Shown in pieces: positions 1-5,426 of a stretch of DNA of 5,916 bases. The translations under genes were made by a program, and so were the position numbers. Position 1 is the stretch's first letter; each line of letters opens with the position of its first letter. The notes under the pieces were generated by a model that saw only the letters and a list, made by a program, of their open reading frames with translations, had not been told where the DNA came from and did not search any database. Source of the stretch: CAYNYM01 sp964644375 (GTDB lineage: Bacteria; Desulfobacterota; DSM-4660; Desulfatiglandales; HGW-15); assembly GCA_964644375.1 (NCBI GenBank), contig CAZXWJ010000271.1, positions 1-5,916 of the forward strand. Reading direction: 5' to 3'.

Positions 1-56
1 AAAGGACTCGAGTAATAGCCGCCATAAGGTATATATGCTTTTGTAAAAGTGTTCAC
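1..56 (-). CDS. 5' end of a thiolase-family (acetyl-CoA acetyltransferase-like) gene, cut by the window edge
   Basis: Only the first 18 codons are inside the window, reading MNTFTKAYIPYGGYYSSP from a GTG start at 56-54. The start is well supported: AGGAGG lies at 70-65, 8 bases ahead. The IPYGGYYSSP segment resembles the opening of a class of thiolase-like proteins that start with a short run such as YIPYGxYxSTPFxRWQG. That resemblance is from memory of the family. Such proteins are expected to be cytoplasmic and to condense or cleave acyl-CoA thioesters, often in fatty-acid or ketone degradation. The catalytic cysteine and histidines would lie outside the window, so function cannot be confirmed. 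The gene is divergent from the transposase fragment on the right and has a long leader (57 to about 200) containing a hairpin. That a gene starts here is nearly certain; the thiolase assignment is moderate. Confidence 0.6.
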   Translation of the reverse strand, partial: MNTFTKAYIPYGGYYSSP

Positions 57-478
57 AAAAATATCCTCCTATTGATGATTAAAAGATTACGGTAATTAAG
101 ATCTCATCAGCCCTGTGTGTTTCACAGGAGATAAGGCCATCAAAATGATACTTTCCGCTCCTCTGCGATGTGAGAAATTTATTTCGCGCCGAAACGGAGC
201 AGGGTATCTTGATCAAAATCGCCCCGACGCCAACCCGCGTTCATGAAAATCATTTAACCTTGGCTCGGCCGGCAATCATTCTCAGGCGAAAGTTTTTGAA
301 GAAGTCGAAAAAAGACGTCTCTTAGTAAAACATCCACCAATTATTTTTTGCTGATATTTCATGATATGAAACAATTTTTCCCAAATTTTATATCATAAGA
401 AAAGGTCGAAACATTGTCAAGAAGAATTTTTTGATATTGTTATGATAGCTTCATCAAATAACACAGGGATAGAATTGA
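57..478. other. AT-rich intergenic region between divergent genes
   Basis: This stretch holds no gene I can support. It contains the leader and presumably the promoter of the minus-strand gene at 1-56, a hairpin at 112-128, and two overlapping dyads. One dyad is TTTCAT-GAT-ATGAAA at 357-371. The other pairs ATGATAT (361-367) with ATATCAT (390-396). One plus-strand frame (145-354) is open apart from a single TGA at 244-246 and gives a plausible-looking but unrecognised peptide. It has no ribosome site and I do not call it. CAGGGA at 464-469 could be the Shine-Dalgarno site for the ATG at 479. No -10/-35 pair is good enough to report. Confidence 0.5.
112..128 (-). promoter_or_regulatory. hairpin in the leader of the 1-56 gene
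   Basis: CCTGTG at 112-117 and CACAGG at 123-128 form a 6-bp stem with a 5-base loop. ATCT (101-104) and AGAT (129-132) can add an outer helix across an asymmetric internal loop. It lies 56 bases upstream of the GTG start of the minus-strand gene and is not followed by a T run, so it is not a normal terminator. It could be a leader structure or an operator-like dyad. The structure is visible in the sequence; any function is inference. Confidence 0.3.
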
Positions 479-769
479 ATGAAGATCGAAAATATTGATA
501 TCGAGGCTACAATCGAAAAGGCACAACGCGTTGTTCGTGAAGACAAGCAATTGTCGGCGGCTACGAAATCAATCTTTGAGATTATGATTCTCATAATCAC
601 TCTGTTTGAAACGATTAAACTCAAGGTTACCGCTGCTGGCGGCGCGTTGTATGCACAGGAATCACAAAAATACCGGCTTAAATGCAGGGCGATTTTAAAA
701 CAAGGAGTCAAGTCAAGCCATGCATTGGATCTTTTGTTTAACGGCAAGTTGCCCGATTTTCTTATGTAG
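479..769 (+). pseudogene. IS66-family transposase, N-terminal fragment with an unrelated tail
   Basis: The first 42 or so residues read like the start of an IS66 TnpC transposase: MKIENIDIEATIEKAQ, then LSAATKS and FEIMILIITLF. In family members this is followed by a segment of the type ANRLxLNSSNSSKPPSxDP and several hundred more residues with zinc-finger and DDE regions. None of that is present. After LF at about residue 43 the sequence changes to ETIKLKVTAAGG and an unrecognised tail, and it stops at 96 residues. A full TnpC is about 450-550 residues, so this cannot be an active transposase. I tried the other two frames just past the break and they do not restore the IS66 sequence, which points to recombination or deletion rather than a frameshift. 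No terminal repeats or TnpA/TnpB genes are visible. The family call rests on recollection of the N-terminal pattern. Confidence 0.5.
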
Positions 770-829
770 ATGGTAGCATAGGCATAAATCAAGCTGAATA
801 GTTACATGATAATTTTCTGAAGCTCATCG

Positions 830-955
830 ATGAACGTTGGGGTTATTGAAGAGGTTTTTATAGCGGGAAAAACCAGGCCTCTGCTTTTTATGCAGGTCAA
901 TCTAAGCATCGAGATGTCAAGGAACGAGAAATGTCCGCAATATCCCTTTTGTTAA
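830..955 (+). other. short open frame, possibly the upstream part of a broken gene
   Basis: An ATG at 830 opens 41 codons (MNVGVIEEVFIAGKTRP at the start, CPQYPFC at the end) closed by TAA at 953-955. It is in the same frame as the interrupted gene that follows at 959, so the two may be parts of one decayed gene with an in-frame TAA between them. No Shine-Dalgarno site is visible before the ATG, and I do not recognise the peptide. It may equally be a chance frame. Confidence 0.25.
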
Positions 956-958
956 ACG

Positions 959-1447
959 GTGCAGGGGACGGGAGGAGTTGATGTGGGAGAAGAAATGCTT
1001 TTAGCAGCGCTCGGCTGCGGCCGCTTACCGGGGATACTTGATATTACTTCGAGGCACCCCTTTGTTGTTTTTGGAACGATGGACGGGAAGGTTTTTGCCG
1101 ATCTCCCTGCCTGCGCTGTGGATAGGACAGGGTCTGCCTTGCCGGTTTATTTTTATGAAACCGGGTGAATAATTCCGCGCCGGGTGGTTGCCGTTGGCAA
1201 CATCGACAAGGTCTGGCTTGCAGTTCCCGAGGATGTTAAAGCAGAGGAGCTGCAAGATGCTTTCCGAAGCTATTTCGGTGCACCATGGGCTGAAGTCCTA
1301 GAGGTCGCAGAGAAATCTTTTTCCTATAACGCTGCCAACAACGCCTACTTCGCCGTGCGCAACCTTCGCCCAGTAGAAAATCTGACGTTGGAGCACCTTC
1401 TGGAAAGGGAAGGGATTGGCAAGCCGCCGAATATTATTGTAAGCTAA
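959..1447 (+). pseudogene. unrecognised protein gene interrupted by one in-frame TGA
   Basis: Two consecutive blocks share a single frame and are separated only by TGA at 1166-1168. The first (959-1165) includes LLAALGCGRLPG, DITSRHPFVVFG and ACAVDRTG. The second, after TGA and five codons, includes VVAVGNIDKVWLAVPED, APWAEVLEVAE and NAANNAYFAVRNLRPVENL, and ends with TAA at 1445-1447. Both blocks have ordinary soluble-protein composition and good codon use. Read through, they give about 162 residues with the TGA at codon 70. The best ribosome site is GGAGGAG at 971-977, which would favour GTG at 983 and about 154 residues. I do not recognise the family and see no membrane segment or signal peptide. 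The simplest reading is a pseudogene with a nonsense mutation, since the neighbours on the left are also decayed. The alternative is selenocysteine recoding, raised by the hairpin at 1187-1201. No cysteine lies close to the TGA, which weakens that idea. Confidence 0.45.
1187..1201 (+). other. perfect hairpin 18 bases after the in-frame TGA
   Basis: GTTGCC (1187-1192) and GGCAAC (1196-1201) form a 6-bp stem with loop GTT. The loop begins 24 bases after the TGA ends, within the distance range I recall for bacterial SECIS elements, and its first base is G. It lacks the bulged U and longer GGU-type loop of the classical fdhF element. It lies in coding sequence and could be chance. Confidence 0.25.
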
Positions 1448-1452
1448 AAAAG

Positions 1453-1576
1453 AAAAGGGTCAGGCAAATGAATAATATTCCAGTATTTTTTTCCATTTTG
1501 GATTTTATGCGCTGACGAATCTGCTGGCTTAAGAGATATTTCGGAATGAAAAGAAAATAATTGGCCGTCCCCTTTT
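1453..1576. repeat. candidate MITE/REP-like element with imperfect terminal inverted repeats
   Basis: The left end AAAAGGGTCAGGCAAAT (1453-1469) matches, imperfectly, the reverse complement of the right end at 1560-1576, AAAAGGGGACGGCCAAT. The ends are 124 bp apart overall and the interior has no reading frame. AAAAGGGGACGG-type ends are reminiscent of short repeats mobilised by IS200-like (Y1/RAYT) transposases, but that comparison is from memory. The element begins just 6 bp after the stop codon of the interrupted gene. A single copy in this window cannot prove it is a repeat. Confidence 0.35.
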
Positions 1577-2025
1577 CCTTTTCTCTTCACTTTGCATATG
1601 AAGCAATGAACCATATCTATTTTATATATATTGTTTTTCGTTGATTAAGATCTTGATTTTACTTGACTTTTAATTTTATCTCATGCAGATATATCTAATA
1701 GGCCTTTTCCAACATTTAACCTCCTTCGTGGAGGGCCCGCATGGAGAGACATCTTAAATTGTGCCTACCTTGCTCCTGATAGGACGTCTGCACCCTATTG
1801 GGACACCCCCACCCGGCCTTTTTTCCAGAAAAGCAAGGCCTATTTTCATAAACTCTAAACAGCGCAACCACACCATCAAGGGTTGTCTGCGTTCATCTCT
1901 CAGGCAGCCAACGTAGCCGATGATGCCTTTATGGAAGTACATGGTCTTTTTTCTTCATATAACGAATTGTTTAAAATTCAAATATCCCCACATAACCTTA
2001 TGAGTCAAGAAAGGGGGTAGAAAAG
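1577..2025. other. noncoding region upstream of the AOR gene
   Basis: About 450 bases with no supported gene. Positions 1590-1700 are strongly AT-rich. TTGACT at 1660-1665 has no convincing -10 partner, and TATAAC at 1958-1963 resembles a -10 box without a good -35. Hairpins occur at 1720-1734 (CCTCC-TTCGT-GGAGG) and 1815-1840. AATAGGCCTT at 1697-1706 is repeated in inverted form at 1835-1844. A minus-strand site (GGAGG, TTAA, ATG at 1715-1713) starts only a six-codon peptide and may be the ghost of a lost gene. A plus-strand frame ending at 2018-2020, just before the AOR, has no good start. Confidence 0.4.
1815..1840 (+). terminator. terminator-like hairpin upstream of the AOR gene
   Basis: GGCCTT (1815-1820) pairs with AAGGCC (1835-1840), and inside it TTTT pairs with AAAA, leaving a short loop and a GC bulge. 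On the plus strand it is followed by TATTTTC, a weak T run. It could end transcription coming from the left or act as an attenuator in the AOR leader, about 185 bases before the AOR start. No leader peptide is evident, so a plain terminator is the likelier reading. Confidence 0.3.
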
Positions 2026-3966
2026 ATGCCTTTCGATAGAAAATTAGCGATCGTTGATCTTACAAAAAATTCTATTGAGATAAAGTCAATCCCATTGGAA
2101 CTCAGGAAAAGATTTCTTGGCGGCAGGGGGTTGAATGCCTACCTCTTATTAAATTATACCCAAAAAGGTGTTGATCCCTACAGTCCCGACAATGTTGTAT
2201 TATTTGCGGGAGGTTTTCTTTGCGGAATGCTTGCATCAGCCACAGGAAGGTGTGATGTGATGACCAAATCACCCCTTACCAATCTTTTATCCAGCGGAAA
2301 TATGGGCGGCTTTTTCGCTCCCGAACTGGCACATGCCGGATTTCATCACATCCTGGTCAAAGGAAAAGCGGATCATCCCGTGTATTTATATTGCCATGAC
2401 GGCGAGGTCCAGATAAGAGATGCCAGGGATATCTGGGGAATGAGCGTAACCGATACGCAATGGGCGATTCGTGAAGATATCGGTAATCAGGAGGTGAAGT
2501 CTGCTGTCATAGGTCCGGCAGGTGAAAATCTTGTGGCCTATGCCAATGTCATGTCAGGGATCAAGAACTCCGCAGGTAGATGCGGTGGCGGTGCCGTCAT
2601 GGGCGCAAAGAACCTCAAGGCAGTAGCCGCACTGGGCACGATGGATATCAAAGTCGCCTATCCCCGCGAGGCCCTGGACTTTAATAGACGCTTTATAGAT
2701 CAGATCGTGAGTGCCAAGGTGAATCAGACACAGGGGACACTCGGCACTCCCTTTATCTGGGGCGCCACCAACTCATGGGGAGGTATTCGAACCAGGAATT
2801 TTCAGTATAATCAGACTGAGTACGCGGATGATATCGAGCCTGAACATCTGGATGAAATAGCAGAAGAGACATGCGGTGAATACCATATGACCGCCTGTTT
2901 CGGCTGTCAGGTCCACTGTCGCGCCCAGTACCGAATCCCTGATGGACCCTATAAGGGGGTATATGATGAGGGACCCGAATACACCTCCCAGGGTGCATTC
3001 GGCGGAGAGACCGATACCCCACGAGCTGTTACCGTTCTGACCTGCAACCATCTCGTTGATAAATACGGTGTGGACAACCTGGAGATCGGAAGTCTCATCT
3101 CCTGGGCCATGGAATTGGCTGAAGAGGGAATTCTCACACCCGATCAATTGGATGGAGTAGATCTTAGATTCGGTAATGATGATGCGGTTATTGAAATGAT
3201 CGACCGTATTGTCTTTAGAAAGGGATGGCTGGGGGATACCCTCGCCAAGGGGGGTGTTCAGGCATCCGATGAAATAGGGAAGGGCTCCTTTGATTATCTG
3301 ATCCAGGTCAAGGGGATGAGCAACCTGCATTCCGATGAACGGGCCACCCCCTCACTCGCCCTGAACTGCGCCCTGGCATCAAGGGGGTCCGATCATTTGA
3401 GGAGTAGGCCGGCCATCGACCTGTATCATTTACCCGAACCGATACTGCGAAAGATCTACAGCAGTCCAATACCATACGACGGGCCCCTGAGTTCAGAACA
3501 CACGGAATACATTGGGAAGGCCTGGCAGGTATACTGGCAGGAAAACTGTTATATGGCCGTTGACTGCCTGGGCATATGCAAATATCACACCACGTTCCTG
3601 GGAGCGACACTCCCAAATTTTGAAGACTGGGCCAAGGCCATTTATTGGAATACCGGCCTTGACATGTCGCCTGAAGATATCTGGCACGTAGCGAGAAGAT
3701 GTAACATGATAGAGAGAATCTATCAACTCAGGGAAGGACTCAAGAGGGAGGATCTCAGAAAGGGAGATATGCTGAACCATCGCTACTTTGACGAACCCTG
3801 CAGACGCGGGGCGCCTGGCGTTGTTGGTCTGCTAATCAATAAGAAAAAATTTGTCAAGATGGTGGATGAATTCTATGAGCACAAGGGCCTGGATAAGGAA
3901 GGCCGACCAAAACCTGAAATTTTAAAAGAGTTGGATCTGGAGAAGGAACCATCCTATTTGTCATAG
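2026..3966 (+). CDS. tungsten-type aldehyde:ferredoxin oxidoreductase family protein
   Basis: This 646-residue protein has the full length and domain order of the AOR family, cytoplasmic enzymes that oxidise aldehydes to acids (or run in reverse) with a tungsten bis-pterin cofactor and one [4Fe-4S] cluster, passing electrons to ferredoxin. Visible landmarks are FLGGRGLNAYLLL (30-42), TKSPLT (80-85), SGNMGGFFAPELAHAG (90-105), NSAGRCGGGAVMGAKNLKA (181-199), the cluster motif C291-x2-C294-x3-C298, and the fourth cluster cysteine C518 within DCLGIC (513-518). DEGPEY (314-319) and H457 in SRGSDHL (452-458) correspond, as far as I can align by eye, to the active-site Glu and His of the Pyrococcus enzyme. 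The ATG has a ribosome site AAGGGGG at 2011-2017. The N-terminal half, with its GFLCGMLASATG segment and IRDA near 130, has some flavour of the BamB branch (benzoyl-CoA reductase). However, I see no cysteine at 315-325, where BamB carries a tungsten ligand, so BamB function is not supported. The substrate is unknown. The usual partner ferredoxin gene follows only as a stub. Confidence 0.93.
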   Translation: MPFDRKLAIVDLTKNSIEIKSIPLELRKRFLGGRGLNAYLLLNYTQKGVDPYSPDNVVLFAGGFLCGMLASATGRCDVMTKSPLTNLLSSGNMGGFFAPELAHAGFHHILVKGKADHPVYLYCHDGEVQIRDARDIWGMSVTDTQWAIREDIGNQEVKSAVIGPAGENLVAYANVMSGIKNSAGRCGGGAVMGAKNLKAVAALGTMDIKVAYPREALDFNRRFIDQIVSAKVNQTQGTLGTPFIWGATNSWGGIRTRNFQYNQTEYADDIEPEHLDEIAEETCGEYHMTACFGCQVHCRAQYRIPDGPYKGVYDEGPEYTSQGAFGGETDTPRAVTVLTCNHLVDKYGVDNLEIGSLISWAMELAEEGILTPDQLDGVDLRFGNDDAVIEMIDRIVFRKGWLGDTLAKGGVQASDEIGKGSFDYLIQVKGMSNLHSDERATPSLALNCALASRGSDHLRSRPAIDLYHLPEPILRKIYSSPIPYDGPLSSEHTEYIGKAWQVYWQENCYMAVDCLGICKYHTTFLGATLPNFEDWAKAIYWNTGLDMSPEDIWHVARRCNMIERIYQLREGLKREDLRKGDMLNHRYFDEPCRRGAPGVVGLLINKKKFVKMVDEFYEHKGLDKEGRPKPEILKELDLEKEPSYLS

Positions 3967-3982
3967 GAGAAGGGGGGAAATA

Positions 3983-4034
3983 ATGGCAATAATCTTATGT
4001 ATGGATTATTGAAAAAGCACTGGATCAGCGATCA
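3983..4034 (+). pseudogene. stub of the AOR-associated 4Fe-4S ferredoxin gene
   Basis: Sixteen bases after the AOR stop lie AGGGGGG (3971-3977), a 5-base spacer and an ATG that reads MAIILCMDY, then TGA at 4010-4012, then KSTGS in the same frame. Ferredoxin-like subunits encoded next to AOR genes typically begin MxxILxMDYEKCTGC. At the nucleotide level the stretch after TAT looks like that sequence with one inserted T before GAAAA and one lost T before GCACTGGA. In the observed frame both expected cysteine codons are lost (AGC and TCA). Similarity ends near 4030, and the stop codon of the minus-strand ywbE gene lies at 4037-4035. The gene would have carried electrons from the AOR cluster. Here it is clearly dead, so this AOR must use another electron acceptor or be losing its function. 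Confidence 0.6.
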
Positions 4035-4226
4035 TTAAATGGGTTGCTTGGCGCGCCCCACAACACCACTCTCCAGACGGACCTTGATGCCACGGGGATG
4101 GGCAGAAGATTTTGTGAGAATATCCTTGACGACCCCTTCGGTGAGCTTCCCGGACCGCTGATCCCGCGTCTGAACTTTTCGGACGCGTACCCCCGGCCTG
4201 ATGTCTCTGCGGCTAATTGCATTCAT
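4035..4226 (-). CDS. ywbE: YwbE-family small conserved protein (DUF2196)
   Basis: This complete 63-residue protein carries the family's conserved core: an N-terminal RRDIRPG (6-12), then DQRSGKLTEGVVKDILTKS (22-40), HPRGIKVRL (43-51) and GVVGR (54-58). The length matches known YwbE proteins of about 60-70 residues. The molecular role is unknown to me; a compact beta-rich KOW-like fold is plausible from the composition, but that is inference. The ATG at 4226-4224 has GAGGA at 4238-4234 as its ribosome site, spaced by 7 bases. It begins 30 bp after the patatin-like gene and is probably cotranscribed with it. A second minus-strand start at 4222 opens only an overlapping shadow frame. The gene's 3' side abuts the ferredoxin stub, and no terminator is visible. 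Confidence 0.88.
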   Translation of the reverse strand: MNAISRRDIRPGVRVRKVQTRDQRSGKLTEGVVKDILTKSSAHPRGIKVRLESGVVGRAKQPI

Positions 4227-4237
4227 TTGTTTGTCCT

Positions 4238-4255
4238 CGACTCTCCTCCGAGTCG
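4238..4255 (-). promoter_or_regulatory. hairpin between the patatin-like gene and ywbE, with a Shine-Dalgarno-like loop
   Basis: On the minus strand CGACTC (4255-4250) and GAGTCG (4243-4238) form a perfect 6-bp stem, and the loop is GGAGGA. The working ribosome site of ywbE, GAGGA at 4238-4234, begins at the 3' foot of this stem. The loop copy is 17 bases from the ATG, too far to act directly. The structure could modulate ywbE translation or protect the upstream transcript end. There is no T run, so it is not a standard terminator. Confidence 0.35.
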
Positions 4256-4256
4256 T

Positions 4257-5210
4257 CTACTCTCCTTGTCGGTCTTTACCCTTAGCGCTTTTCCCCTTCC
4301 TCAGCAAGTGTCCCAGCGTAAACCACTTTTTTCTTCCCGGGACGGCCCCTTGAATCTCCTTCAGCTTCACCTCGGCCGCCCTTTCACCTGCCTCGATGAG
4401 GTGCTTTGCACGGGAAAATTCAGACCAATGCAGCCTGCCGACTTCTGGGCGTATGATGATATCCGCATCCATCAGTTCGTAGTCCTTGAGGCGATTGGCC
4501 ATAATATCACCGATGCGGGAGTAAACCGTCAGGGCGTTATGAAACTCCTTTTCCGAGCAGACATCCCTGACCACGGCCACCGCAATGACGACGTCGGCCC
4601 CCTCTTTTCTGGCCGCCGAGGCGGGTATCAGACAGATCACACCGCCGTCCAGCAGGAGCTTCTCCCCGTCCTTCAGGGGCTCGACCGCACCGGGCACGGC
4701 GCAACTGGCCGTCACCGCCTGCCTGAGCGACCCGTCGGCAAAGGTGATCTGCTCCCCGCTCACGAGATCCGTGGCTACGGCCCTGAAGGGTATTCGGGTC
4801 TCTTCGAACAGAATGTCCGGGATGAAAAAATTTATGGTGGCCTGGAAATCCTCGGTGGAAAGGATGCCGGGTTTGAACATGGCCTGGAGGGCATAGTAGC
4901 GGTTTTTCCAGAAGGCCTGGACCTTCTCGACAAGATGCAGGTCCCCGTCTCCCCTCGCATCGCCAAGGGCCTTCAGGGCGGAGGACTGAAAACCGGGGGA
5001 TTCGAGGTAGGCCTCCATCCTTTCTTCCATCTCATCCGCAGACAGACCGGCTGCGTACGCCCCGCCCACCAAGGCGCCGATACTCGTTCCCACGATGAGG
5101 TCAATGGGGACCGAAGCCCTTTCAAAGACCTTCAGGATGCCGATGTGGGCGAGTCCCCGGGCGCCACCTCCGCCAAGGGCGAGGGCGATTTTTTTCCTTT
5201 TAAGACCCAT
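4257..5210 (-). CDS. patatin-like phospholipase / lipid acyl hydrolase (RssA/YlbK type)
   Basis: This 317-residue protein has the complete Ser-Asp catalytic dyad of bacterial patatins. The oxyanion-hole motif is GGGGARG (13-19), followed by AHIGILKVFE. The nucleophile is S43 in GTSIG (41-45), and the catalytic aspartate is D188 in DGG (188-190). It lacks a signal peptide and membrane helices, so it is probably cytoplasmic or membrane-associated, acting on phospholipids or other acyl esters; the substrate cannot be read from the sequence. The segment after DGG is VICLIPASAARKEGADVVIAV. Many relatives have N-x-P (as in VNPVP) here, so the asparagine-to-cysteine change (C193) is slightly unusual. 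The C-terminus is a basic tail (GRKKWF, then KGKSAKGKDRQ). The ATG at 5210-5208 has AAGGG at 5221-5217. The gene is followed by ywbE after 30 bp and preceded by a 216-bp gap containing a palindrome. Confidence 0.92.
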   Translation of the reverse strand: MGLKRKKIALALGGGGARGLAHIGILKVFERASVPIDLIVGTSIGALVGGAYAAGLSADEMEERMEAYLESPGFQSSALKALGDARGDGDLHLVEKVQAFWKNRYYALQAMFKPGILSTEDFQATINFFIPDILFEETRIPFRAVATDLVSGEQITFADGSLRQAVTASCAVPGAVEPLKDGEKLLLDGGVICLIPASAARKEGADVVIAVAVVRDVCSEKEFHNALTVYSRIGDIMANRLKDYELMDADIIIRPEVGRLHWSEFSRAKHLIEAGERAAEVKLKEIQGAVPGRKKWFTLGHLLRKGKSAKGKDRQGE

Positions 5211-5296
5211 TGAATACCCTTAGAAGACGAGAGTTTGTCTCGAATTATTGATGCCTTGGATCTAATGCATCCTCAACTTTTGCAACGTTAGAAAGA

Positions 5297-5312
5297 GTGA
5301 GTATTGTCTCAC
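5297..5312 (-). terminator. weak terminator-like hairpin downstream of the creatininase-family gene
   Basis: GTGAG and CTCAC form a 5-bp stem around a 6-base loop. Read on the minus strand, the stem is followed by TCTTTCT. It lies about 115 bases after the stop of the creatininase-like gene, so it could end that transcript, but the stem is short and the T tract is interrupted. Confidence 0.25.
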
Positions 5313-5344
5313 AAAAATAATATCAGAGTATTCGTTATTATGCA

Positions 5345-5362
5345 GAACTTTAGATAAAGTTC
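5345..5362. promoter_or_regulatory. perfect 18-bp palindrome, candidate operator
   Basis: GAACTTTA and TAAAGTTC are perfect 8-bp inverted arms around GA. The site is in the 216-bp gap between the creatininase-like stop (5427) and the patatin start (5210), both on the minus strand. The position, 135 bp upstream of the patatin gene, suits a dimeric repressor operator. As RNA the 2-base loop would open to at least 4. No matching -35/-10 pair was convincing, and the rest of the gap (5211-5426) shows no gene. Confidence 0.35.
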
Positions 5363-5426
5363 AATCCTTGATTCACATGATGGATCGTGGCATTTAGGTA
5401 CGCTGCGCACGGCGATGAAGAAATTT

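Noticed and set aside
145..354. A frame open except for one TGA at 244-246, hinting together with 1166 and 4010 at TGA reassignment
   Set aside because: The complete 3' end of the creatininase-like gene uses TGA as its stop, and this frame has no ribosome site or known motif.
1690..1734. Minus-strand GGAGG-TTAA-ATG start
   Set aside because: It encodes only MLEKAY before a stop; too short to call a gene, though it may be the remains of one.
1754..1942. A 62-codon minus-strand frame upstream of the AOR
   Set aside because: No ribosome site, no recognisable motif, and it overlaps a hairpin and a competing open frame on the other strand.
1859..2020. A plus-strand frame ending just before the AOR, with protein-like wording such as ISQAANVADDAFMEV
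   Set aside because: It lacks a credible start codon with a ribosome site, and similar openness in other frames suggests a decayed or repeated noncoding sequence.
2773..3330. A 185-codon minus-strand frame inside the AOR gene
   Set aside because: The AOR motifs on the plus strand run continuously through this region; the minus frame has no ribosome site or recognisable motif.
4010..4012. Selenocysteine reading of the TGA in the ferredoxin stub
   Set aside because: The following cysteine codons are also lost and the gene ends a few bases later, so decay explains it better.
4044..5213. A 389-codon plus-strand open frame
   Set aside because: It lies opposite the patatin-like and ywbE genes, whose motifs are unmistakable; GC-rich antisense frames are often open and this one shows no family motif.
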